Positions 49,766-58,316 of a stretch of DNA of 64,000 nucleotides are shown here, piece by piece. The stretch is from Arthrobacter sp. NtRootA1. GTDB lineage: Bacteria > Actinomycetota > Actinomycetes > Actinomycetales > Micrococcaceae. The DNA is taken from the NCBI RefSeq assembly GCF_019976975.1, contig NZ_AP024630.1:5084001-5148000 (forward strand). The letters are read 5' to 3'. Made by a program: the position numbers and the translations under genes. Numbering within the stretch: the stretch's first letter is position 1; every line of letters begins with the position of its first letter. The notes under the pieces were generated by a model, which saw nothing but the letters and a program-made list of their open reading frames with translations, ran no database searches and had not been told where the DNA came from.

Positions 49766-52507
49766 CTATCGCGGATTCAGCACCACTGGCATGAACTTCC
49801 CGGCACCCGTTCCGGAGTACATCAGCAACGTGCCGTCCCCGGCAACTCCCACCACAGAGGGGTCGCCTGTACCCGTAAATCCGTTGCCGAGGGCAGCGAT
49901 GCTGGAGAACATGTTCCACCCGGAACCGAGGTAGGAGCGGGAAAGGAAGCCGCCAGCGCCGTTGCCCGGGTAGAGCCAGAGTCCGCCATCACCTGTACGG
50001 CCAACCAGGTCTTCCCTTCCGTCGCCGTTGAAGTCACCGGCCTGCAGGACCAGGTTGAACATGTCCCATCCGGTGCCGATCTGCTTGCGGGCAAGGAAGC
50101 CCCCGGAGCCGTTGCCGGGATAGACCCACAGCACGCCATCGGGGCCCTGCGCAACGATGTCCGGCTTTCCGTCGCCGGTGAAATCGCCCGGGGCCAGCAA
50201 TTGCTCGAAACCTTGCCATCCGGTGCCGATCTGTTTACGTGCAAGGAACTGTCCCGTGCCGTCCGTCGGGTAAAGCCACAGTGTCCCATCGGAAGCCCGG
50301 GCCACAAGATCAGGGTGCGAATCGCCGTCGAAATCTCCCGCGCTGAGCACCGACGTGAACTGGCCCCAGCCCCACCCGACTTGAACACGCGGAAGGAAGC
50401 TGCCCGATCCGTTGCCCGGGTAAAGCCAGAGCGCGCCGTCGGTCCCGCGCGCCAGGATGTCGGCGGCAGCGTCGCCGTCGAAATCGCCTGCTTCCCACAC
50501 CTGACGGAACTGGTTCCATCCGGTCCCGATCGCAAGCCGATCCGCGAAGCCAATGCCGTCCCCTGGATAGAGGGTCATGCCCCCGCCCGCTGCTGCGGTC
50601 AGGACGTCCACCCGCTTGTCACCTGTGAAGTCCCGGCCGCCAACAATGTCACCTACCCCGTTCCAACCAGTTCCGACGGCGGCACGCGGCAGGAAGCCGC
50701 CCCTGCCATCCCCGGGGTAGACGAAGAGCGTGCCGTCGCCGGCCCGGGCGAGCAGACCCGGAGCACCGCCCCCGAACGAACCTGACGCTGCGAGGCTGTT
50801 GAAGGAATCCCAGCCTTGGCCGATCTGCGTTTGGGCTAGGAAACCACCTGTGCCATTGCCGGGATACAACCACAGGCGGCCATCCGCACCGGCGGCGATC
50901 AGGTCGCTCCGGCCATCCGCGTTGAAGTCCCCGGCCGCGACCAACTGCGTGAAGCCCTGCCAACCAAAACCGATCTGGCTCCGGGCCAGGAATCCACCCT
51001 TGCCGTTGCCGGGATAAAGCCACAATGCGCCGTCGCTGGCTCGGGCTAGGATGTCCGCGAAGCCGTCGCCGTTGAAGTCCGACGTTCCCAAAACGGCATT
51101 GAAGATGCTCCAGCCCAAGCCGATCTGCACCGGATCGTCCAGCCGGTTTCCTGGGAGGCCACTGAAGAGCAGCAGCGAACCGTCAGCTTCCCGGGAGATG
51201 ACGTCGGCCAGTTTGTCGCCGTCGAAGTCGCCCGCGGAGAAACGCATGCGTGCCTTGAGTTTGGGATCGGCGTTGATGGTGACAGTCGCCGAGGTTGTGG
51301 AGACGGAGTTGATGGTGACCTGGGTGCCGGTGTAGGTGGTGAAGGTGCTGCCGGCTTGCCAGGCGTGGTTCTTGGCGTAGTACTGCTCCTGGAACGGGAT
51401 GGTGGACGGCATGAGAATCAGCGATGATGCGATCGTGGCGCCGCCGCGTTGGACGATCTTGACGCCCCTGTTGCCGGCGGGCCTGCCCACATCGCCGAGA
51501 TAGCTGTCGTACCCCACCGGCTGCCTGAGTTCCAGGTAGTAGACCTCTTTGCTGACCGGGTCCGTGAACTTAATGGCCCTCTGTGCGTCGGTGCCTCCCC
51601 AAGGCTTCAATGTGTAGCTTTTGACGCCCGTGGCCACCCCGACATCCCGGATTTCGTCGCCCCGGCCCAGCCCTGCGTAGTCCCAGAAGCTGGAGCTCAC
51701 CACCGGCTGGGCGTACTGCGCAGCGCCCATGAGGTCCGTGGTGTCTCCGTATTCACGGATGTAGCAGGAGCTGTCCGTGAACCGCCCGGTGCTGTCCACG
51801 CCGACGTCGGATGCGCCGCTGTAGCACTGCAACGCATCGGCGTGCATCAGTCCGATCACGTGCCCGAATTCATGGCTCATGACGTTTTTGGAGAAGTCGC
51901 TGATTTGCGGCATCAGCACCCGCCCGCTGTAGCTGCCACTGCTGTAGCCGACGCCCAGCGCATTTCCGGAAAGTGTGGACGTCGGAATAAAGATCACTAG
52001 CGCCGTGTAGGGGCTTGCCGTCCATTTCAACTCGCTCGTGATGGTGGACATGATGGTGCTGTAGCTGTCTGTCGACTTGGCTTTGGATTGGAACCCGGAG
52101 ACCTTGCTGTCCACAGTCATGGACAGCTTGTTGTCCGTCATGGCTTTCCAGTAGCTGCTGGTGGCCGCTACCGTCTGCTCGGCCGCTGACATGGAGACCG
52201 GATTGGTGTTGTCGGCAAGCTTGGCCGTGACGAGTCGAACCCGGATATCGCCATTGGGGCCGGTTGCTGCTGCGCCCTCGCCGAGAAGGGATTCGACGTC
52301 GGTGATCTCGCTACTGCTTGATGGCGCCTGTCCGGGTGGCGCCTCAAAGACGTGCTCCGAATGCGGTGTCCCCTCGAAGAACCGTACGTTCGGATTATCG
52401 GGTGTGGGTTCCGGCACCGCCGAGGCAGGGGCCTGGACGAAAAACAGGCCTGTGGCGAAAACCACCAAGCCTGTGGACACCGCGATTGCACGTCGCAAAA
52501 AGCCCAT
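49766..52507 (-). CDS. Secreted metzincin-type metalloprotease with ten FG-GAP repeats
   Basis: 913 aa. Signal peptide 1 to about 30 (cleavage near ASAVPE). The protease region has HEFGHVIGLMH at 212-222 (HExxHxxGxxH zinc site) and a methionine turn DLMG at 258-261, which together define a metzincin. From residue 423 to the end run ten repeats of about 49 residues with GDFNGDG-xxD and DGxLWLYPGNG cores (FG-GAP/VCBS beta-propeller blades); repeats 4 and 10 have lost most calcium-binding aspartates. It is probably secreted and may degrade extracellular protein, the propeller serving in binding. No LPXTG anchor. Confidence 0.88.
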   Translation of the reverse strand: MGFLRRAIAVSTGLVVFATGLFFVQAPASAVPEPTPDNPNVRFFEGTPHSEHVFEAPPGQAPSSSSEITDVESLLGEGAAATGPNGDIRVRLVTAKLADNTNPVSMSAAEQTVAATSSYWKAMTDNKLSMTVDSKVSGFQSKAKSTDSYSTIMSTITSELKWTASPYTALVIFIPTSTLSGNALGVGYSSGSYSGRVLMPQISDFSKNVMSHEFGHVIGLMHADALQCYSGASDVGVDSTGRFTDSSCYIREYGDTTDLMGAAQYAQPVVSSSFWDYAGLGRGDEIRDVGVATGVKSYTLKPWGGTDAQRAIKFTDPVSKEVYYLELRQPVGYDSYLGDVGRPAGNRGVKIVQRGGATIASSLILMPSTIPFQEQYYAKNHAWQAGSTFTTYTGTQVTINSVSTTSATVTINADPKLKARMRFSAGDFDGDKLADVISREADGSLLLFSGLPGNRLDDPVQIGLGWSIFNAVLGTSDFNGDGFADILARASDGALWLYPGNGKGGFLARSQIGFGWQGFTQLVAAGDFNADGRSDLIAAGADGRLWLYPGNGTGGFLAQTQIGQGWDSFNSLAASGSFGGGAPGLLARAGDGTLFVYPGDGRGGFLPRAAVGTGWNGVGDIVGGRDFTGDKRVDVLTAAAGGGMTLYPGDGIGFADRLAIGTGWNQFRQVWEAGDFDGDAAADILARGTDGALWLYPGNGSGSFLPRVQVGWGWGQFTSVLSAGDFDGDSHPDLVARASDGTLWLYPTDGTGQFLARKQIGTGWQGFEQLLAPGDFTGDGKPDIVAQGPDGVLWVYPGNGSGGFLARKQIGTGWDMFNLVLQAGDFNGDGREDLVGRTGDGGLWLYPGNGAGGFLSRSYLGSGWNMFSSIAALGNGFTGTGDPSVVGVAGDGTLLMYSGTGAGKFMPVVLNPR

Positions 52508-52779
52508 TAAATCTCCCGGGGACGGAGTCTGCGGTTCCTGTGAGTCTCAAGAACCGAGATCAGGTTACCGTCGCGCCCGCGCGGGTCCGCGGAAGCAGCC
52601 ACAAAGCGAAGGCGAGTCCTGCCGCCGATTGCACGAATCGGCGTCGGGCCATAGCGGAAACGCAAGCATCCCGGAATGCTAACCGGACCCTAACCACGCC
52701 GAAATACTTTGGCAACAATGCCCCGCCACACTGGAATAGCCGGCAAGTGCAGGCACCAGCTCCAGTTCAGGAGGACACC

Positions 52780-53016
52780 ATGCTGAAGGAAGTCACTACT
52801 CACACAACACGTATACGCGCTATCAGCCAGCTCCACCGCGGCGACGAGATCGAGGCCCGCATGTCCGTTGGTCCCGCTTACGATGACGTGGTCATCCGCC
52901 GCGGACGGGTTCAGGAAACAGCGCCGGGAATCGGCGTCGTCTGGATCATGGACCACGTCTCCGGGATGAGGAAAGCCATCAATACCGACGAATGCAGTGT
53001 TTGGCGCGTCGCCTGA
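52780..53016 (+). CDS. Small hypothetical protein
   Basis: 78 aa. The strong AGGAGG site seven bases before the ATG decides the start. Compact region LHRGDEIEARMSVGPAYDDVVIRRGRVQE ... IGVVWIMDHVSGMRKAINTDECSVWRVA looks like an all-beta small domain. Its RGRV..VVWI pattern resembles the 90-aa protein at 18882. The spacer 52508-52779 before it (272 bp) carries its promoter and that of the protease gene, but no clear sites were recognised. No known function. Confidence 0.68.
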   Translation: MLKEVTTHTTRIRAISQLHRGDEIEARMSVGPAYDDVVIRRGRVQETAPGIGVVWIMDHVSGMRKAINTDECSVWRVA

Positions 53017-53042
53017 ACCCCGGCTTGACCCCAAATACCCGC

Positions 53043-53330
53043 TTAGCCGCCGGCCACGGACTGGATAATCAAGACCTCCTGGCCGGCCGCAACCTCCGTA
53101 TCAAGACCCTTCAGACGCCGGACCTCATCACCGTTCACGTAAATATTCACGAAACGGCGGAGCGCACCGGTTTCATCCCGCAAACGCCTGGCCAGCACCG
53201 GATATTCTCCGGTTACCGAGTCCAGCAGCTGTCCAACGGTCACAGCCCCGTCGGCGGACGCAGTCAGAAAGGACTGTCCGCCGACGAGTGGCTGCAGGAC
53301 ACCTGGCAACACGACCGTAAAGTCAGCCAC
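53043..53330 (-). CDS. MoaD/ThiS-like ubiquitin-fold protein
   Basis: 95 aa. Beta-grasp layout: FTVVLPGVLQPLVGG, GAVTVGQLLDSV, FVNIYVNGDEVRRLKGLDTEVAAGQEVLIIQSVAGG. It ends in Gly-Gly, the thiocarboxylate/isopeptide tail of MoaD, ThiS and prokaryotic ubiquitin-like proteins. GTG at 53330 lies 7 bp after the beta-propeller gene, so the pair is an operon. No ThiF/MoaE/MoeB-type partner is in the window. Confidence 0.82.
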   Translation of the reverse strand: MADFTVVLPGVLQPLVGGQSFLTASADGAVTVGQLLDSVTGEYPVLARRLRDETGALRRFVNIYVNGDEVRRLKGLDTEVAAGQEVLIIQSVAGG

Positions 53331-53337
53331 AACGGGC

Positions 53338-54483
53338 CTAACCAGGTACCGGGGCGCTGGCTGATGCTTCCCGCGCCCGGCCGCTGCGGTTTCCAACCAC
53401 GACGGCGGCACGCACGCACAGTACGTCCGGCAAGTGCGAGGCCACTTCAGTAAAGGTCTCGCCCTCGTCGGCGCTGGCATAGACAGCTCCACCGCGCGTT
53501 CCGAAGTACACGCCAGTCGGTTCGGCAGTGTCCACGGATGCGGCGTCGCGAAGCACAGCGTTGTATTCGTGGTCCGGCAGACCGGTGTGGAGCTCTCTCC
53601 ACGTTCCGCCGGCATCCTCCGTGCGGTGCACACTGAGCTTGCCGTCCGGCGGGATGCGTTCTCCGTCTGCCTTCAGCGGGATGACCCAGGCGGTTCCCTC
53701 GCGTCGGGGGTGGGTCAGCATCACGAAGCCAAAGTCCGCGGGCAGCCCCTCCGCGATGGAGTTCCAGTTCTCGCCGTTATCGTCCGTGCGATATACGCCA
53801 TGGTGGTTCTGTGCGTACAAACGGCCCTCGACGGCAGCATCGGCAGCAATCTTGTGAACGCACTGGCCGAACTCGGGATTGGGATCGGGCATGAAGTAGG
53901 CCGAGATTCCCTTGTTGCGGGGCTCCCAGGAGGTACCGCCGTCGAGCGATCTGTAAACGCCGCCCGTGCTCATGGCAATATGGACGTTCTCACCGGAAGG
54001 ATCCACCACGATCGAGTGGGCTGCCGCGCCGCCATAGCCAGCGCCCCACTCACTGCGATGGGGGTGGTCCCAGAGTCCGCGGTTCAGCTCAAAGTGCTCG
54101 CCGCCGTCGGTGGATTTCCACACTGAAATCGGCTCGCACCCGGCCCAAACCACGCCAGGCCGGGACTCGGCGTCGGGGTAGATCTGCCAGATGCGTTCCA
54201 AGGCGGCGTCGGTGCCGTCCGGAAATTTGATGGCGCCTTGCTCGGGTTCGGTCCAGGTGGCGCCGAGGTCATCTGAGTGGGCCACGGTGGGTCCCCAGTG
54301 CTCCGAACGCACCCCCACCATGATCCTGGTCTTGCCGTCCCGGGTATCTATCCCGATGCTGGGGATCTCGCTCATCAGGAAATGCGGGCCGGAGAGGGAC
54401 CATTGTTTGCGGTCCGGGCTGCTTGCGAGCCACAAACCCTTCTTGGTCCCGATCGCTAGGACATAACTTTCTTCGGTAGCCAT
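53338..54483 (-). CDS. BNR/WD40-like beta-propeller protein
   Basis: 381 aa with sialidase-like Asp-box repeats: SDDLGATW, STDGGEHF, SLDGGTSW, TDDNGENW, TEDAGGTW and SADEGETF, spaced to form blades of a six- or seven-bladed propeller. No signal peptide, so cytosolic. The MATEESYVLAIGTKKGLWLA start at 54483 is preferred over ATG codons at 54492 and 54519. Operon partner of the MoaD/ThiS-like gene. Related genes are often called glycosyl hydrolase or exo-alpha-sialidase, but sialidase catalytic residues are not evident. Confidence 0.82.
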   Translation of the reverse strand: MATEESYVLAIGTKKGLWLASSPDRKQWSLSGPHFLMSEIPSIGIDTRDGKTRIMVGVRSEHWGPTVAHSDDLGATWTEPEQGAIKFPDGTDAALERIWQIYPDAESRPGVVWAGCEPISVWKSTDGGEHFELNRGLWDHPHRSEWGAGYGGAAAHSIVVDPSGENVHIAMSTGGVYRSLDGGTSWEPRNKGISAYFMPDPNPEFGQCVHKIAADAAVEGRLYAQNHHGVYRTDDNGENWNSIAEGLPADFGFVMLTHPRREGTAWVIPLKADGERIPPDGKLSVHRTEDAGGTWRELHTGLPDHEYNAVLRDAASVDTAEPTGVYFGTRGGAVYASADEGETFTEVASHLPDVLCVRAAVVVGNRSGRAREASASAPVPG

Positions 54484-54650
54484 GAACCCCATCGAACCAT
54501 TGTGGTCAGGGGAGGGCAATGAATTTTTGAGGCTATGTGGAAAACGCCTTTCGGATCAGAGGACCGGCCCGCCGCGAAAGACAACCACCCGCCGTCGTAG
54601 TACACGGACATACGAAGTACTGTGTCGGACCTCACCCGTACCCTGTTTAT

Positions 54651-57600
54651 ATGCCTCGTTTTGCCCTTGACATCGATTCTGTCTCCCGCCCTGTCCGCTC
54701 CCAATCGCTCTTGGATGCGGTCAACCAGCGCGTCGTCATTGCCGATGGCGCCATGGGCACCATGCTGCAGGGCCGGGAACTCTGCCTGGACACGGATTTC
54801 CAGGGACTGGAAGGCTGCAATGAGATCCTCAACGACACGCGCCCTGATGTCATCGGGGACATCCATGACGCGTACTTCGCGGTGGGAATCGACGCAGTAG
54901 AAACCAACACGTTCGGCGCGAACTGGTCCAACCTCTCCGACTACGGCATCGACGACCGCATTGAGGAGCTCGCCCGCAAGGGGGCGCAGATTGCCCGCGA
55001 GCGCGCGGAGGCTGCAGAAGCGAAAGACGGACGGATGCGGTGGGTTCTGGGTTCCATGGGCCCGGGCACCAAACTCCCCAGCCTCGGGCACACCAGCTAC
55101 GACTCCCTCAAGCAGACCTTCGCACTGCAGGCCGAGGGCCTCATCGCCGGCGGAGCGGATGCGTTCCTCATCGAAACCAGCCAGGACCTCCTTCAGACAA
55201 AGGCTGCGGTGAACGGTTGCAAGCAGGCGATCGTTGCCAGCCGTGTCCGGCTCCCCATCTTCGTCGAGGTGACGGTCGAGACCACCGGAACCATGTTGAT
55301 GGGTTCCGAAATCGGCGCTGCGCTCACCGCTCTTGAGCCGCTCGGCGTCGATGCCATCGGTCTGAACTGCGCCACCGGGCCGGATGAGATGAGCGAGCAC
55401 CTCCGGCACCTGTCCAAGCAGTCCTCGGTCGCTATCGCCTGCATGCCCAACGCTGGGCTGCCGATCCTCGGCGCGAACGGCGCGCACTATCCGCTCTCCC
55501 CCACGGAACTCGCCACCGCGCACGAGCAGTTTGTGCGTGAATTCGGTTTGGGCCTGGTTGGCGGCTGTTGCGGTACGACGCCGGAGCACCTGGCCGCCGT
55601 CGTCGAACGTCTTGAGCCCTTCCGTATCAACGGCAACACGCTCGACGCCGGGACCGTCGCCAACGGCGCGAAAAGCGCCGGCGGCCGGGTTCCCACTGAA
55701 CGCGAGGCCGGCGTCGCATCCCTCTACCATCACGTGCCGTTCGACCAGGAGTCCGCGTATCTCGCCATTGGTGAGCGCACCAACGCCAACGGTTCCAAGG
55801 CGTTCCGCCAGGCAATGCTGGAAGAGCGCTGGGACGACTGCGTGGATATTGCCCGCGAGCAGGTCCGCGTCGGCGCACACCTGCTCGACGTTTGCATCGA
55901 CTATGTGGGCCGCGACGGCGTGGCGGACATCAAGGAAATCGTTTCGCGCTTCGCGTCGGCCTCCACCCTCCCGCTCGTCATCGACTCCACCGAACCGCCC
56001 GTCCTGAAGGCCGGGCTGGAACTCATCGGTGGTCGTCCGGTGGTCAACTCCGTCAATTACGAGGACGGGGATGGCCCGGACAGCCGCTTTGCGCGGATCA
56101 TGCCGCTGGTGAAGGAGCACGGCACCGCCGTGATTGCTTTGACCATCGACGAGCAGGGCCAAGCGCGCACCACCGAAGGCAAGGTGGCCATCGCTTCCCG
56201 CCTCGTCGACGCCCTGGTGGGCGATTGGGGGATGCGCGTAGAGGACATCATTGTGGACGCCCTGACCTTCCCCATCGCCACCGGTCAGGAGGAAACCCGC
56301 CGGGACGGCATCGAAACCATCGAGGCTATCCGCCAGATCACCACGAAGTACCCCGGCATCCAGACCACCCTTGGTGTGTCCAACGTGTCCTTCGGCCTGA
56401 ACCCGGCTGCCCGCATGGTGCTGAACTCGGTGTTCCTGCACGAGGCAGTGCAGGCGGGCTTGACCAGCGGAATCATCGACGCCGCAAAGATCGTGCCGCT
56501 GGCATCGCTGCCGGATGATCAGCGCAAGGTGGCCCTGGACCTCGTGTGGGACCGCCGCGAGTACGACGCCGACGGCAACGTCACCTATGACCCTTTGGCC
56601 ATCATGCTGGACCTCTTCGCCGGCGTCGACACCGCTGCGCTCAAGGACCAGCGCGCCGCGGAACTCGCTGCGCTGCCCACCGGCGAACGCCTGCAGCGGC
56701 GCATCATCGACGGTGAAGGCAAGGGACTCGAAGAGGACCTCGACCTCGCACGCAGTGAAGGCATGACCCCGCTCGGCATCATCAACGACCAACTGCTGGA
56801 GGGCATGAAGGTTGTTGGTGAGCGCTTCGGCGCCGGCGAGATGCAGCTTCCGTTCGTGCTGCAATCCGCTGAGGTGATGAAGAACGCGGTCGCACTGCTC
56901 GAGCCGCACATGGAGAAGTCGGATTCTTCCGGCAAGGGCACCATGGTGATCGCCACCGTTCGCGGCGACGTGCACGATATTGGCAAGAACCTCGTGGACA
57001 TCATCCTCACCAACAACGGCTACAAAGTGGTCAACATCGGCATCAAGCAGGGAATCGCCGAGATCATGGCCGCAGCGGAGGAGCACGACGCCGACGTGAT
57101 CGGCATGTCCGGCCTGCTGGTGAAGTCCACTGTGGTGATGAAGGAAAACCTTGCCGAGCTCCAGTCCCGGGGCCTGGCGAAGAAGTGGCCCATCATCTTG
57201 GGTGGCGCCGCCCTGACCCGCGCCTACGTGGAGCAGGACCTTGCGGAGCAGTTTGAGGGAACCGTCAGGTACGCCAAAGACGCCTTCGAAGGCCTCGCTC
57301 TCATGGAGCCGTTGGTGCAGGTGGCCCGCGGCGCTGACCCTGACGCTGTCGGCCTCCCGCCGCTGAAGAAGCGGATCCACAAGAGTGGCCCGAAGTTCAC
57401 GGTGACCGAGCCGGAGGCAATGCCCGGCCGGTCCGACGTCACCGCCGAAAACCCCGTCCCCGCACCACCGTTCTGGGGCACGCGAATTGTGCGCGGCGTC
57501 GCATTGCACGACTACGCTGCTTTGCTCGATGAGCGAGCAACGTTCATGGGCCAGTGGGGGCTCAAGCCCGGGCGGGGCGACGACGGCGCCTCCTACGACG

Positions 57601-58316
57601 AACTGGTGGAACTTGAAGGCCGGCCCCGCCTGCGGTACTGGCTGGACCGTATCCTCGCCGAGGGAATGCTCGATGCATCGGTCGCCTACGGCTATTTCCC
57701 CGTTGTGTCCGAGGGCGAACAGGTGGTGGTGCTGCACCACGGAGAGGACCACGACGGCGTCCTCGGCATCCCCGGCCTGCTCGCCCCCGATGGTGGCTCA
57801 GACGGACCAATCGGCACCGAGCGCCTGCGCTTCGACTTCCCGCGCCAGCGGCGGGACCGGCACTTGTGCCTCGCTGACTTCGTGCGGTCCCGGGAATCGG
57901 GCCAGATCGATGTCCTGCCAGTGCAACTGGTAACCGCCGGTGCGAAAATCGAGGAATTCACGTCCAAGATGTTCGCAGCCAACCAATACCGCGACTATTA
58001 CGAGCTCAATGGCCTGGTCATGCAGCTCACCGAGGCACTGGCTGAATTCTGGCACGCGCGGATCCGTTCCGAACTGGGTTTCGCCGCCGAAGAGCCGAAG
58101 GACAAAGCCGGTTACTTCAAGCTCGACTACCGCGGTGCCCGCTTCTCCCTGGGATATCCGGCCTGCCCGGACATGGAAGACCGCCGCAAGGTCACGGAGC
58201 TGCTGAAACCGGAACGGATGGGCGTGATCCTCAGCGATGAGCTGATGCTGCACCCGGAGCAGTCAACGGATGCTTTCGTGTTCCACCACCCGGAGGCCAA
58301 GTACTTCAAGGTGTGA
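54651..58316 (+). CDS. metH: Cobalamin-dependent methionine synthase
   Basis: 1221 aa, complete four-module MetH. Homocysteine domain (about 1-325) with zinc cysteines in GLNCATGPDEM and GGCCGTTPEH; methyltetrahydrofolate domain (about 350-620) with AIGERTNANGSKAF; B12 cap and cobalamin domain with DVHDIGKNLV (the axial-histidine DxHxxG motif) and GMSGLLVKS; C-terminal S-adenosylmethionine activation domain with GYFPV and RFSLGYPACPDMEDR. Start ATG at 54651 is chosen by homology. No cobalamin riboswitch box was found in the 167-bp upstream. Its 3' end overlaps the convergent ECF transporter gene by 11 bases. Confidence 0.96.
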   Translation: MPRFALDIDSVSRPVRSQSLLDAVNQRVVIADGAMGTMLQGRELCLDTDFQGLEGCNEILNDTRPDVIGDIHDAYFAVGIDAVETNTFGANWSNLSDYGIDDRIEELARKGAQIARERAEAAEAKDGRMRWVLGSMGPGTKLPSLGHTSYDSLKQTFALQAEGLIAGGADAFLIETSQDLLQTKAAVNGCKQAIVASRVRLPIFVEVTVETTGTMLMGSEIGAALTALEPLGVDAIGLNCATGPDEMSEHLRHLSKQSSVAIACMPNAGLPILGANGAHYPLSPTELATAHEQFVREFGLGLVGGCCGTTPEHLAAVVERLEPFRINGNTLDAGTVANGAKSAGGRVPTEREAGVASLYHHVPFDQESAYLAIGERTNANGSKAFRQAMLEERWDDCVDIAREQVRVGAHLLDVCIDYVGRDGVADIKEIVSRFASASTLPLVIDSTEPPVLKAGLELIGGRPVVNSVNYEDGDGPDSRFARIMPLVKEHGTAVIALTIDEQGQARTTEGKVAIASRLVDALVGDWGMRVEDIIVDALTFPIATGQEETRRDGIETIEAIRQITTKYPGIQTTLGVSNVSFGLNPAARMVLNSVFLHEAVQAGLTSGIIDAAKIVPLASLPDDQRKVALDLVWDRREYDADGNVTYDPLAIMLDLFAGVDTAALKDQRAAELAALPTGERLQRRIIDGEGKGLEEDLDLARSEGMTPLGIINDQLLEGMKVVGERFGAGEMQLPFVLQSAEVMKNAVALLEPHMEKSDSSGKGTMVIATVRGDVHDIGKNLVDIILTNNGYKVVNIGIKQGIAEIMAAAEEHDADVIGMSGLLVKSTVVMKENLAELQSRGLAKKWPIILGGAALTRAYVEQDLAEQFEGTVRYAKDAFEGLALMEPLVQVARGADPDAVGLPPLKKRIHKSGPKFTVTEPEAMPGRSDVTAENPVPAPPFWGTRIVRGVALHDYAALLDERATFMGQWGLKPGRGDDGASYDELVELEGRPRLRYWLDRILAEGMLDASVAYGYFPVVSEGEQVVVLHHGEDHDGVLGIPGLLAPDGGSDGPIGTERLRFDFPRQRRDRHLCLADFVRSRESGQIDVLPVQLVTAGAKIEEFTSKMFAANQYRDYYELNGLVMQLTEALAEFWHARIRSELGFAAEEPKDKAGYFKLDYRGARFSLGYPACPDMEDRRKVTELLKPERMGVILSDELMLHPEQSTDAFVFHHPEAKYFKV

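Noticed and set aside
49850-51240. Tandem-repeat or CRISPR-like array
   Set aside because: Repeats have a period of about 147 bp and stay in frame; they encode FG-GAP blades of the secreted protease. No short identical repeats with unique spacers.
54484-54650. Cobalamin riboswitch before metH
   Set aside because: Searched for because MetH and a B12-type transporter are neighbours, but no conserved B12-box or a fitting multi-stem layout was seen in the 167-bp leader.
54456-57752. 1098-codon open frame on the minus strand
   Set aside because: Antisense to metH, whose whole length matches the MetH modules. No motif or ribosome site in the antisense frame.
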